The notes beneath the pieces were generated by a model. It saw only the letters and a program-made list of their open reading frames with translations, had not been told where the DNA came from and searched no databases. DNA of 64,000 bases from Paraflavitalea soli (GTDB taxonomy: Bacteria; Bacteroidota; Bacteroidia; Chitinophagales; Chitinophagaceae): contig NZ_CP032157.1 of assembly GCF_003555545.1 (NCBI RefSeq), positions 5,026,546 to 5,090,545 of the forward strand, given 5' to 3'. Of the stretch, positions 7,332 to 15,773 are shown piece after piece (within the stretch, counting starts at the first letter, position 1; the number at the start of each line of letters is the position of its first letter). Made by a program: the position numbers and the translations under genes.

Positions 7332-10289
7332 TTATTGTACTAACAATTTCTTCACCAGTACACTTCGTCCCTGGATCACTTTGATATAATAGGTACCAGC
7401 CGGAATACCTTTCAGGGGTAACTCCAGGGTTTGACCGGTTGAAGTAACCCGGCGGCGGGACATTGTTTTGCCTTCGGGCGAGATCAGCAGGATCTCTGCC
7501 TGGCCAATGGCCTGGGTAAAAATCAGTTGCACCTGCCGGTTCACATCTGCCGGATTGGGTACGATCACATAATCGAAATCGGCTTGTGCGCTTAGCCTGC
7601 CCATCCTAATGGAAGAATACACGGCTCTGCCATCCAGATCCACCTGCCTGATGCGGTATTCATACAAAGTATTTGTTTTCACGGCCGCATCGCCAAAGGT
7701 GTAGGTATTGCTGCCAGTGGTATTGATGAACGCAATGGTCTCGAAAGTTGCAGCGCCGGATTTGCGTTTTTCAACAGCATACCCCTTTACATTGCCCAGG
7801 TCTTCCACTTTCCAGGTAAGCTGCAATGCTTCATTGCGGGGTTTGACGACAAACTCTGTAAAGCGCACGGGCAGGGCAGCATCGGCATAGAGAGAGGACA
7901 TTGGTATCACCTGTTTAAATACGCGGGGTCCGCTCCATTTTAAATTAATGGTGGAGGTGGCTCCAAAATTGGCCCAGTATTCCAGGCGGATCTTGTATTT
8001 GTTACCTGCTATTAAAGGGGTGTCTTTGGCAGTGCCGCCAACGACACCACCATTGCTTCTGTCAATAAACTTCCTGTTGTCCAGGTACAGCACAGCAGTA
8101 CTGATAGCATTATCAAGGTAGAAGGTGTACATACCCGTTGTTCTGGGCTGTACATATCCTTCCCAGAGCACCGAGAAATTCTGGGTACCTACACCGGGCG
8201 CCGGCTCTCCCGTCCAGGAGAAATCAATGACTGGATCTATACGGGTTACTGTGGCAGTACCTGTAAACACACTGGAATTCTTACGGTATTCTCCCCTGAG
8301 CCCTTCACCCACAAAGATGGCCGTTTTATCATACACAGCGGTGATGGTGGTATCCGTATTGGGTGTTGTAATAGAGAGTGAAGGATTGGTATTGCCATTA
8401 CCCCAGCCCAGGAAGGTAAATAAGGTATCATTTATTGTATAGGAAGTCTGGGCTACAATATTACGTATCACACCTTTTACACTTAGCTTGTCAACAGGCG
8501 CGCCGGTGATCGTGCCATCAAGGTTGAGCGGAATGGCGGCTATCCTGCCAGCTACGAGTGATCTGATGTGCAGGGTCACTTTTTGAGGAAATACTTCATG
8601 GTACACAGTGGATTTAAGACCCAGACTGTTCTCTGCAGTCAGGTAAATACGGTACCATACGGTATCAGACACTTCAATATTGGGCGCCAGGAAAAAGGAC
8701 CCGGTGACTGCATTGCCCGGGGTAGCATCCAGACCGGGATGGTAATGCTCATCGTGGTGAAAGTCGATCTTCCAGGTGAGTTTGTTGGGAGCCAGCACGC
8801 CATCAACCTGGTCTGTGGCCGAGCCACTGAAGGCCAGGAATGAATTGGCAACATAGGTTGAACCGTCCGCCGGTTGAGCGATCACAGGCACAGGAGGCAG
8901 TCTTGAAGTGACACGCAGGATGGCCGCATTACTGGTAGCGGTACCGAAGCTATTGGTTACCCGGACGGTTATTGCAGTGCCACTATCGGCCAATAATACA
9001 TTAGACAAAACGAGGGTTGAAGAATCGGTATCGGGGATATCCACCCCATTCCGCATCCACTGGTAGGTAATTCCCAGACCATTGGCCAACACGGAAAAAG
9101 AAGCAGTTCCGCCAACAGAAGTGATCATGGTTTGTGGCTGGGCGCCTATTACAGGAGCGAGTGAGCCGGTATATTCCACTTTCCAGAGAATGCCGTCCAG
9201 GTCTTCCTCTCCATGTTGGGGCAAACCACCCCTGTCGAGATAGTAAAATTCGCCTGAAGGTTTTACTGCAAAAGCTACAGGTCGCTTCAGGTTGGACCCA
9301 AATACACCAAGATCCTGGTAAGAATCAGGATCCATATACCGGATGGTCTGGTTACAATAATCGCTGTAGAAAAATTTATCGAGGTATTGTACGGGGAAGG
9401 TTGGTTGAGCCGGTGCATAAAATGCTGCTCCTACAATAGCGCACCCGTCATCATGGGAATAATATAGTATAGGATTTTGGTAATTATCGGGTGGAGTGGT
9501 GCCGGATTGTATAGGGCCTTCCACGGTAGCCCAGCCGTAATTGCCGCCTGCTATTACTTCATTAATTTCCTCGTAAGTATTTTGACCTACATCACAAATA
9601 AAATAGCGACCTGTTACGGGATGCACATCTGCCGCAAAGGGATTGCGAAAGCCCAGGGCGTAGATATACCGTAAACTATCGGTCAATACATTATAGAAAG
9701 GATTGTCGGTTGGGATGGAACCATCCTTATTCATGCGCAACACTTTACCCAGCTGGTTGTAAATGTCCTGTGCCCATTCAGGATGGCTGGATTCGCCGGT
9801 AGCGATATACAGCTTTCCGTCTTTGCCAAAGTTCATGGCCCCGCCGGTGTGGATATCACCAGTCATTGGATATAGGTTGGCCAGGATATATTCTGATCCC
9901 AAAGTTTTAGCAACGGGATCAAAAGTAAACCGGCTGACCCTGTTCCTTCGATTGGGCATGGTATAATACACATACAGGTGGCGATTGGTAGCAAAATCCG
10001 GATCAAGGCAAAGATGGGTTAGTCCCATTTCGCCATCGGTCATGATAGCTGCTGAAATATCCATCAGGGGTGTGGCCAACAACACATCATTCTCCACTAA
10101 AAAGACCTTGCCGGTCTTATCGGCAATAAAGAGGTATTGTCCGTCGGAGGAGAATTCCATATCGGTGGGATTCAATCCTTCTGCCACTTTAGTGGCCTGG
10201 AAACCGGCAGGAAATGTTTGAGCAGTTAGCTGGGCGTAGGTGCATAGCAATGCTATTGCAACAAATAATAATTTGTACAAAGTCTTCAT
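7332..10289 (-). CDS. Secreted PQQ-type sugar dehydrogenase with Ig-like, PA14 and T9SS domains
   Basis: About 985 residues starting MKTLYKLLFVAIALL, a good signal peptide (an upstream in-frame start at 10328 would add 13 residues before it). Next comes a beta-propeller of the glucose/sorbosone dehydrogenase family (LNPTDMEFSSDGQYLFIADK, GEMGLTHLCLDPDFATN, ALGFRNPFAADVHP, DVGQNTYEEINEV, GGNYGWATVEG). An Ig-like domain follows (PQTMITSVGGTASFSVLANG), then a linker domain, a PA14 carbohydrate-binding domain (GLRGEYRKNSS to KWSGPRVFKQV), an FnIII-like stretch, and a C-terminal T9SS sorting domain (VPNPADVNRQVQLIF, ending KKLLVQ). It should be exported and anchored at the surface and oxidise sugars using PQQ; the substrate is not deducible. 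Confidence 0.9.
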   Translation of the reverse strand: MKTLYKLLFVAIALLCTYAQLTAQTFPAGFQATKVAEGLNPTDMEFSSDGQYLFIADKTGKVFLVENDVLLATPLMDISAAIMTDGEMGLTHLCLDPDFATNRHLYVYYTMPNRRNRVSRFTFDPVAKTLGSEYILANLYPMTGDIHTGGAMNFGKDGKLYIATGESSHPEWAQDIYNQLGKVLRMNKDGSIPTDNPFYNVLTDSLRYIYALGFRNPFAADVHPVTGRYFICDVGQNTYEEINEVIAGGNYGWATVEGPIQSGTTPPDNYQNPILYYSHDDGCAIVGAAFYAPAQPTFPVQYLDKFFYSDYCNQTIRYMDPDSYQDLGVFGSNLKRPVAFAVKPSGEFYYLDRGGLPQHGEEDLDGILWKVEYTGSLAPVIGAQPQTMITSVGGTASFSVLANGLGITYQWMRNGVDIPDTDSSTLVLSNVLLADSGTAITVRVTNSFGTATSNAAILRVTSRLPPVPVIAQPADGSTYVANSFLAFSGSATDQVDGVLAPNKLTWKIDFHHDEHYHPGLDATPGNAVTGSFFLAPNIEVSDTVWYRIYLTAENSLGLKSTVYHEVFPQKVTLHIRSLVAGRIAAIPLNLDGTITGAPVDKLSVKGVIRNIVAQTSYTINDTLFTFLGWGNGNTNPSLSITTPNTDTTITAVYDKTAIFVGEGLRGEYRKNSSVFTGTATVTRIDPVIDFSWTGEPAPGVGTQNFSVLWEGYVQPRTTGMYTFYLDNAISTAVLYLDNRKFIDRSNGGVVGGTAKDTPLIAGNKYKIRLEYWANFGATSTINLKWSGPRVFKQVIPMSSLYADAALPVRFTEFVVKPRNEALQLTWKVEDLGNVKGYAVEKRKSGAATFETIAFINTTGSNTYTFGDAAVKTNTLYEYRIRQVDLDGRAVYSSIRMGRLSAQADFDYVIVPNPADVNRQVQLIFTQAIGQAEILLISPEGKTMSRRRVTSTGQTLELPLKGIPAGTYYIKVIQGRSVLVKKLLVQ

Positions 10290-10561
10290 CTGGAATACAT
10301 TTAATTGTGCCTTAATGGCTGTAGCCAAAAGCGGAGATGTGGATTTTTAATCGGAGGATTTCAGTTGGACTTAGATTGTAAGTAGCCAGTATAATACAAG
10401 GGATATCAGGATGAAAGAGTTGACTTAAAGGGGGTGGGGGCAAAAGTAATAAATAAAATGAAACAAAGATGCTTTCGTCTATATTAAAATGTTAGACATC
10501 AAAACGAATGCCATCGACATTAATAAGTAATTAAAAACAGATTAATATATTGAGTGAGGAT

Positions 10562-10735
10562 TTAATGCTTTCTGAAAACAAACAATTTAAGTATGATAAT
10601 GATAAGCCCTACGAGGAACATGAAGAGGGAAATGCGGTTGATGCCATGCATGTATTGCATCCATTTGGTATGAGGAGCATTGGGATCTCTTTTCTTTATG
10701 TAGAAGTATTCGGCCAATTGTCGCAGTACGCCCAT
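10562..10735 (-). CDS. 57-residue single-span membrane protein (DUF6728-like)
   Basis: The minus strand holds an ATG-to-TAA frame of 57 codons starting MGVLRQLAEYFYIKKRDPNA. It continues with KWMQYMHGINRISLFMFL and one hydrophobic segment (LFMFLVGLIIIILKLFVF) near the C-terminus, ending RKH. I recognise the pattern 'basic helix, MHGxNRIS, one membrane span' as a small conserved Bacteroidota family, probably DUF6728; the family number is from memory. Function unknown; the N-terminus should face the cytoplasm. It lies upstream of the sugar dehydrogenase on the same strand, 272 bases away. A 96-residue frame on the opposite strand covers the same bases but has no family-like sequence. Confidence 0.72.
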   Translation of the reverse strand: MGVLRQLAEYFYIKKRDPNAPHTKWMQYMHGINRISLFMFLVGLIIIILKLFVFRKH

Positions 10736-10951
10736 AATTCAAAATTATCTAGTACACAAAATTACGACAATATATGCACCGCCCTGCAAAACTCCTTCTA
10801 TAGCAACACAAGGCCAGGCGAGGAACATAGTCAGCTATAAGTGAGCAATGAGATATTCGTTACTATAGGTTAACGCAATAGAAGGTCTGGCTGCTTGCGA
10901 GCGCAGTATAAATAAAGGGATGCAACCAATTGAAGAGGATCGTTTCATACA

Positions 10952-11233
10952 TTATTCCACAGCCATGGTGTGGATCTTCCATCTTTCCAGTTTGTGCAGG
11001 TTGCGGGTAAAAAAGCTGGCTACAAAACCCGGGAAGCCAACGGCTTTTAATTTGCCCCTTACCTGCACCTTCATATCCTCAACTGTAATGTTGCGTACGG
11101 TGAATCGGCCATCCTGGTAACAATGGCTACAGTACATCACATTCCTGCTGCCATCGGCATTGGTGCCTCCACCGTGGTCATCCCGCTTCATCGGCATTCC
11201 GCAGGATTGACAGTTTTTGTACACTCGTTCCAT
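10952..11233 (-). CDS. Zinc-ribbon domain protein
   Basis: A 93-residue protein with a zinc ribbon of the type CQSCGMPM ... YCSHCYQDG (four Cys in two CxxC pairs), followed by a basic helical tail that contains VEDMKVQVRGKLKA. This is the arrangement of the putative zinc ribbon family Zn_ribbon_2, often annotated only as 'zinc ribbon domain-containing protein'. It is probably cytoplasmic. Some relatives are fused to or placed next to transcription regulators, but nothing here shows its role. The start at 11233 (MERVYKNCQSCG) fits the domain boundary. Confidence 0.85.
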   Translation of the reverse strand: MERVYKNCQSCGMPMKRDDHGGGTNADGSRNVMYCSHCYQDGRFTVRNITVEDMKVQVRGKLKAVGFPGFVASFFTRNLHKLERWKIHTMAVE

Positions 11234-11451
11234 GCAGTTGAATTTGAATACTTACAAGATAATAAATTCCGCTGGAAATCGCTCCGGATGCGGGTTTTGT
11301 TTTTATTCACACCTGCATTTCCTCATACAGTCTTCCATCCTAATCCTTATCGCCTTGAAACCCATTGCCTAAGAACAATGTGGTAAAAAATATACATCCT
11401 GCTCTTTTGCTGATTGTCACCTGGCTGACAGTCTTTAGCCATCGTGGCCAA

Positions 11452-11459
11452 TACCTTTG
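11452..11459 (+). promoter_or_regulatory. Candidate -7 box for the peroxiredoxin gene
   Basis: TACCTTTG matches the Bacteroidota -7 consensus TAnnTTTG and lies 14 bases before the ATG at 11474. It overlaps the sequence that an earlier in-frame start (11444) would require to be translated, which supports the later start with its signal peptide. Confidence 0.55.
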
Positions 11460-11473
11460 TAAAAAATCACACC

Positions 11474-12058
11474 ATGCGTACGCTATTATCCTTCTTACTG
11501 GTATTCCTTATCGCTCAGGGTTCTTATAGCCAGGATAAGCCAACCGGCTTATCAGCCGGCGATGCCGCTCCCTTGTTTACCGGCAAAGACCAGGCTGGCA
11601 AAACTGTTTCTTTAAAAGATCAATTAACAAAGGGGCCGGTTGTACTGGTCTTTTATCGTGGGTACTGGTGCCCCTATTGCAACCGTTACTTAAAAAAGCT
11701 GGAAGACTCGCTGTCACTGATCACCGGCAAAGGCGCCAGCCTGGTGACCATCACGCCCGAAAAGCCGGAGAATATCGCCCGGACTATTGATAAAACAAAA
11801 GCTACTTACGCAGTAGTGCATGACGAAGGTTTGAAGATCATGAAACAGTACGGGGTGAACTATGCCGTAGACGAAAAAACAATTGAACAATACAAGCAAT
11901 ACAAAATAGACTTCAACGAAGTCAATGGCAGCAACGGCACAAATCTGCCTGTTCCTGCAGTATACGTGATCAGCAAGAAAGGGAAGATCATATACCGTTT
12001 CTTTAATAGCGACTATACCAAGCGCCCGGCTGTGGCAGAGATACTGGCGCAATTGTAA
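11474..12058 (+). CDS. Exported thioredoxin-fold peroxiredoxin (AhpC/TSA family)
   Basis: A 194-residue protein beginning MRTLLSFLLVFLIAQGSYSQ, a clear signal peptide, so it should act in the periplasm. The AhpC/TSA domain is marked by SAGDAAPLFTGKDQAGKTVS and by VVLVFYRGYWCPYCNRYLKK, which holds a CxxC pair (WCPYC). Members of this group reduce peroxides or act as thiol oxidoreductases. The downstream part ends with PAVYVISKKGKIIYRFFNSD, as in peroxiredoxin-like proteins. The gene is followed after 36 bases by rpiA on the same strand, possibly with its own promoter. Peroxidase activity is inferred from the family. Confidence 0.9.
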   Translation: MRTLLSFLLVFLIAQGSYSQDKPTGLSAGDAAPLFTGKDQAGKTVSLKDQLTKGPVVLVFYRGYWCPYCNRYLKKLEDSLSLITGKGASLVTITPEKPENIARTIDKTKATYAVVHDEGLKIMKQYGVNYAVDEKTIEQYKQYKIDFNEVNGSNGTNLPVPAVYVISKKGKIIYRFFNSDYTKRPAVAEILAQL

Positions 12059-12094
12059 ATAAGCTTACTACCTTTAGTTCCTAAATCATCAGGC

Positions 12095-12781
12095 ATGTTA
12101 ACGGCTAATGAGATCAAAAGAAAGGTAGGAGAACAGGCGGCTGAACTGGTACAACCGGGTATGACAGTGGGGATAGGCACAGGCTCTACAGCTTATTGGC
12201 TGGTGATGGCGCTGGGTGAAAAAGTGCGCCAGGGACTGGATATCCGTTGTGTACCTACTTCCCGGGAAACAGCCAAGCTGGCCAGCGAACAGCAAATTCC
12301 CCTTATAGCACTCAATGATGCAGCTGTTATTGATATTACCATTGACGGGGCCGATGAGATCGATCCGCAAGGACAACTCATCAAGGGCGGCGGTGGAGCA
12401 CTGCTACAGGAAAAGATGGTAGCTGCCGCCTCCCGACAACTGGTGATCATTGCCGATCATACCAAGCTGGTAAAACAACTGGGCGTCTTCCCCCTGCCCG
12501 TAGAAGTCATTCCTTTCGGATGGAAGCAAGTACAACGGCATATTGAAGCCTTGTATTCCATCAAAAGCATCTTACGTACAAAGGACGATCAACCCCTGGT
12601 TACAGACCATGGTCACTATATCCTCGACTGCCATTTTAACCAGATAGCAGATGCCCCCGCTCTCAATATTGCCCTCAACACCATACCCGGTGTAGTAGAT
12701 AATGGCCTGTTTATCAAGATGGCTACCTGTACGATCATAGGTTATCCCGATGGGTCGGTGAAGGAGTCTGGAGTAGATTAG
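12095..12781 (+). CDS. rpiA: Ribose-5-phosphate isomerase A
   Basis: RpiA interconverts ribose 5-phosphate and ribulose 5-phosphate in the pentose phosphate pathway (cytoplasm). At 228 residues it has the family length. Diagnostic segments are GMTVGIGTGSTAYWLVMALG (phosphate loop), DITIDGADEIDPQGQLIKGG (catalytic Asp and Glu), GGGALLQEKMVA with the active-site Lys region, and IADHTKLVKQLG. A TACCTTTA box at 12069-12076 is a possible promoter. The gene is followed by a MocR-type regulator 41 bases downstream. Confidence 0.97.
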   Translation: MLTANEIKRKVGEQAAELVQPGMTVGIGTGSTAYWLVMALGEKVRQGLDIRCVPTSRETAKLASEQQIPLIALNDAAVIDITIDGADEIDPQGQLIKGGGGALLQEKMVAAASRQLVIIADHTKLVKQLGVFPLPVEVIPFGWKQVQRHIEALYSIKSILRTKDDQPLVTDHGHYILDCHFNQIADAPALNIALNTIPGVVDNGLFIKMATCTIIGYPDGSVKESGVD

Positions 12782-12822
12782 ATTTTATTTTGTTAAATTT
12801 GACTATATCAGATTATACGGGT

Positions 12823-14262
12823 ATGGGCAAAGCAAAATTTACATCAGAAGATCATATCTACCTGCAGGTGGCCGGTGGCATTGAACAGATGATCGCAGAA
12901 GAGGTATTGAGGATTGGCGACAAGCTCCCCTCTGTACGGGTGCTGAGTGAAGAATACGGCATCAGCATGGGCACTGCTTTCCAGGCTTATTATCACCTGG
13001 AAGGAAAGGGATTGATAGAAGCAAGGCCCAAATCGGGTTACTATGTTCGTTTCAATCATCGCCGTTTTCCGGCAGTACCCAATGTAATACAGCCGGAACC
13101 GGTAACGAGTGAGGTGACGGTGCAGGAAATGATCATGCGGATTTTGAGGGATATCGACGCCCATGATATGGTCAATTTTACGCTGGCTGCGCCAGCGCTG
13201 GAATTATTGCCGGCTGCCAAGCTGAATAAGTCGGTAGTATATGCCCTGCGCAATGGAAAAGACCATTGTATCGGTTATGAGAACACACAAGGCAATGCGG
13301 ACCTGCGCAAGCAGATCGCCCGGCTTGCTTTTAACTGGGGCGGCAAGGTCAGACCTGAAGAAGTGGTGATCACCTCGGGCTGTATGGAAGCGATCGTATT
13401 GTGTTTGCGGGCAGTCACGCAACCCGGTGATACGGTAGCGGTAGAAGCACCTGCTTATTTTGGCATTTACCAGGTTATTGAAAACCTGGGACTTAAAGTA
13501 GTGGAAATACCTTCTGATCCCACTACAGGCGCCGATCTTGACTGCCTGCAGCAGGTGATCAACGATATGCCTATAAAGGCCTGCCTGCTGGTGCCCAACT
13601 TCAATAACCCTTCCGGCAGTTGTATGCCGGATGAACACAAGAAAAAACTGGTAGAGATGATCACCAGGCTCAATATCCCACTGATCGAGGATGATATCTA
13701 CGGTGAATTGTATTTTGGCAGGCACCGTCCCAAAACCTGTAAATATTATGATACCAAAGGATTGGTGATGCACTGCTCCTCCCTTTCCAAATCGCTGGCG
13801 CCCGGCTACCGGGTAGGCTGGATATTACCGGGTAAATTCCTGGAGCAGGTAAGTGCGCTTAAAATGATGCATACGATCAGCAGCCCCACCCTTACGCAGG
13901 TGGCCATCGCCCATTTCCTCAGCATCGGCCGGTATGAGTACCACCTGAAGAACCTTCGCAAAGCCCTGCATACACAATGTCTGCGTTATATACAAGGGGT
14001 GATGCAATACTTTCCGGAAGATACCAAGATATCGCGCCCGCAGGGAGGCTTTGTATTGTGGATCGAACTGAATAAGAAAGTGGATACTTATAAATTATGC
14101 CTGGAAGCGCTGAAACACCAGGTATCGGTAGCGCCGGGGCGTATCTTCTCCAACAGTTGTAATTATTCCAATTACCTGCGCATTGGATATGGAAGTCCCT
14201 GGGATGATAAAGTAGAGAAAGGATTAAAAACGCTGGGCAATCTGGTGAAGAAAATGATGTAA
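12823..14262 (+). CDS. MocR-type regulator: GntR HTH fused to aminotransferase fold
   Basis: A 479-residue protein. Residues about 1-75 are a GntR winged helix (IGDKLPSVRVLSEEYGISMG, then GLIEARPKSGYYV). The rest is a class I aminotransferase fold with VVITSGCMEAIVLCLRAVTQ, VPNFNNPSGSCMPDEHKK, and the PLP-binding Lys in CSSLSKSLAPGYRVGW. MocR proteins bind PLP or an amino compound and regulate nearby genes such as vitamin B6 or GABA metabolism; others are real aminotransferases. No such target gene is adjacent. The ATG at 12823 (MGKAKFTSEDHIYLQ) is preferred over an upstream TTG at 12790. Its 3' end converges on the XRE gene. Confidence 0.93.
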   Translation: MGKAKFTSEDHIYLQVAGGIEQMIAEEVLRIGDKLPSVRVLSEEYGISMGTAFQAYYHLEGKGLIEARPKSGYYVRFNHRRFPAVPNVIQPEPVTSEVTVQEMIMRILRDIDAHDMVNFTLAAPALELLPAAKLNKSVVYALRNGKDHCIGYENTQGNADLRKQIARLAFNWGGKVRPEEVVITSGCMEAIVLCLRAVTQPGDTVAVEAPAYFGIYQVIENLGLKVVEIPSDPTTGADLDCLQQVINDMPIKACLLVPNFNNPSGSCMPDEHKKKLVEMITRLNIPLIEDDIYGELYFGRHRPKTCKYYDTKGLVMHCSSLSKSLAPGYRVGWILPGKFLEQVSALKMMHTISSPTLTQVAIAHFLSIGRYEYHLKNLRKALHTQCLRYIQGVMQYFPEDTKISRPQGGFVLWIELNKKVDTYKLCLEALKHQVSVAPGRIFSNSCNYSNYLRIGYGSPWDDKVEKGLKTLGNLVKKMM

Positions 14263-14275
14263 GGGGGTAAGTCAG

Positions 14276-14521
14276 CTATTCAAAATCATAATCCAGCAGT
14301 TCCCTGGGATGTACACCCAGGCCTTTGGCCAGTTCTACAATAGTAGACAATTGAATATCAAATTTCCCGTGCTCGATCTTTGATATGTTGCTGTTGTCCA
14401 GACTGCACAGCTCTGCCATTTCCCGGAGGCTAAGCTCTTTGGCCTTACGAAGGGCATGCAGGTGCTCGCCAAAGCGAACATTCATTTTACTGGTTACTTT
14501 TTTTTGTGTTTGTGTAGCCAT
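14276..14521 (-). CDS. XRE-family transcriptional regulator
   Basis: An 81-residue protein from MATQTQKKVTSKMNV. It is almost only a Cro/C1-type helix-turn-helix: FGEHLHALRKAKELSLREMA, then SLDNSNISKIEHGKFDIQ and ELAKGLGVHPRELLDYDFE. The single-domain layout fits a DNA-binding repressor. It faces the MocR gene tail-to-tail and is divergent from the sigma-factor remnant. The 440-base region upstream holds paired ATATACGG sequences that could be its operator. A -7-like TATCTTTA with an upstream TTTTG element is present close to its start. Confidence 0.92.
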   Translation of the reverse strand: MATQTQKKVTSKMNVRFGEHLHALRKAKELSLREMAELCSLDNSNISKIEHGKFDIQLSTIVELAKGLGVHPRELLDYDFE

Positions 14522-14972
14522 AACTTTTAATATCCCTCTAAAGATAAGGTACATTTTCGTTCAAAAGCCAGGAATACCGGCCTTCCCTAGCTGCCATATA
14601 CCATATATACGGTATGCCTGCCTGTTAAGATGCTCCTGGAAGAGGGGTTATTTGGCCAGGCAAGGGTTTTTTCCTAAAAAAATTGCGGTTGTTTGATACC
14701 GCTTAGTGATATATGCCGTATATTTGATCCAGTTATATTCTGCAGAAGGATTCAATATTCAGAGCACCCAACCAATTCACAAATCATAATTTGATTTTTC
14801 TCATCAATTTGCTGTTGATAGTATGTCCATGGCCGGGCCATTTATTGCAGCAATATAATATTTCGGGCTTTTTATCGCGCTTTTCTTTTATCACTACCTG
14901 GTAAGGCTCTGGGGGCTCATCTTACAGTAAGAGGTGGGTGGGCCCTTTTTTTACCACTTAATGATTCGTATC
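14522..14972. other. Non-coding divergent region with paired ATATACGG elements
   Basis: No convincing gene lies here. An imperfect palindrome, ATACC (14598-14602) and GGTAT (14611-14615) around ATATATAC, is followed about 100 bases later by the same element in opposite orientation: ATATACGGTAT at 14605-14615 and ATGCCGTATAT at 14713-14723. These could be binding sites for the adjacent XRE protein; that is inference. The remainder is AT-rich with no other feature that I can support. Confidence 0.4.
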
Positions 14973-15398
14973 ATGGACTATCAAACATTTACGGCTAATG
15001 ATGCGATTGCCTTACAACTGCGGGCAGACAATATTCATGCCTACCAGTTTATCCTTGATCAGTTTTCGCCGGCACTCTGCTTTTTTGCTACGCGGCTTAC
15101 CGGCGATGAATGGGCAGCAGCCCATATTACAGAACAGGTAGCATTGAAGTTATGGGATGAGCGGAAAAGATTCTATAGCGTAGCTGCCATCCGGGATTTT
15201 CTGTATGCCAGTGCAAGGGACGGCTGTTTCCGGTTTGTAAAAAAGCATCAGTCACACCTAAAAGATGACCTCACCTGGTTGGCCATATGGCAGAAAACGG
15301 AAGGCTATATACAATGTGAGATCATCCGTGCCGAAGTGTTGAGGCAGGTATCCAATAATATAGAGCATTTACCGTGCTTGCGGATAAAATTAATTTAA
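14973..15398 (+). pseudogene. ECF-type sigma-70 factor lacking region 4
   Basis: The translation from MDYQTFTANDAIALQLRADN matches Bacteroidota ECF sigma factors through region 2: FILDQFSPALCFFATRLTG, EQVALKLWDERKRF, then AAIRDFLYASARDGCFRFVK and EIIRAEVLRQVSNNIEHLP. Full-length proteins continue with a region 4 helix-turn-helix of about 50 residues after the LP of IEHLP; here the frame reads only CLRIKLI and stops. The following bases do not restore region 4 in any frame. Without region 4 it cannot recognise a -35/-33 element, so it is probably dead, though a shortened product could still bind core polymerase. In-frame starts at 14934 and 14961 are alternatives. Confidence 0.72.
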
Positions 15399-15425
15399 AC
15401 GGTACCCTCTCTTAAATCTTTGTCC

Positions 15426-15758
15426 ATGCAAAAAAGTAATAAGCGTATTACAAAACCCACCAAAGAAAGGTTGAAAGAAGAAGAAAAGTTACAACCTTTA
15501 CCGGTGCTGTCAGATTTCTGTGATTCCTATCACCTGCATGAAGTAAAACAAATATTATGGGACTGGCTGGTTACTGCCCTTGGAAAAAGCCATAGCATTT
15601 ATGATGAAGGGAAAGAACGTAGCAACCTGTTCTTCTTCTATGAAAAAGTGGAAACATTGATAGAAGCGGTCTATGTGATCCATGAGCAGGAGGAAAAAGC
15701 CAGTCAAAGTAAACAAGCAGGTCCCAAAGGCAAGCCGCCTAAGCAATCCCCATCCTGA
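15426..15758 (+). CDS. Hypothetical protein, charged, 110 residues
   Basis: Starts MQKSNKRITKPTKERLKEEE and ends in a basic, proline-rich tail (SKQAGPKGKPPKQSPS). The centre contains FCDSYHLHEVKQILWDWLVT and SNLFFFYEKVETLIEAVYVI, two probable helices. There is no signal peptide or membrane span, so it should be cytoplasmic. I do not recognise a family. It follows the sigma-factor remnant by 27 bases and ends 15 bases before the 3' end of the convergent GH31 gene. Confidence 0.65.
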   Translation: MQKSNKRITKPTKERLKEEEKLQPLPVLSDFCDSYHLHEVKQILWDWLVTALGKSHSIYDEGKERSNLFFFYEKVETLIEAVYVIHEQEEKASQSKQAGPKGKPPKQSPS

Positions 15759-15773
15759 CCGACAGCCGCTGCC

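Noticed and set aside
10550-10840. 96-residue plus-strand frame
   Set aside because: Starts with TTG, shows no protein-like pattern, and overlaps the better-supported 57-residue membrane protein on the minus strand.
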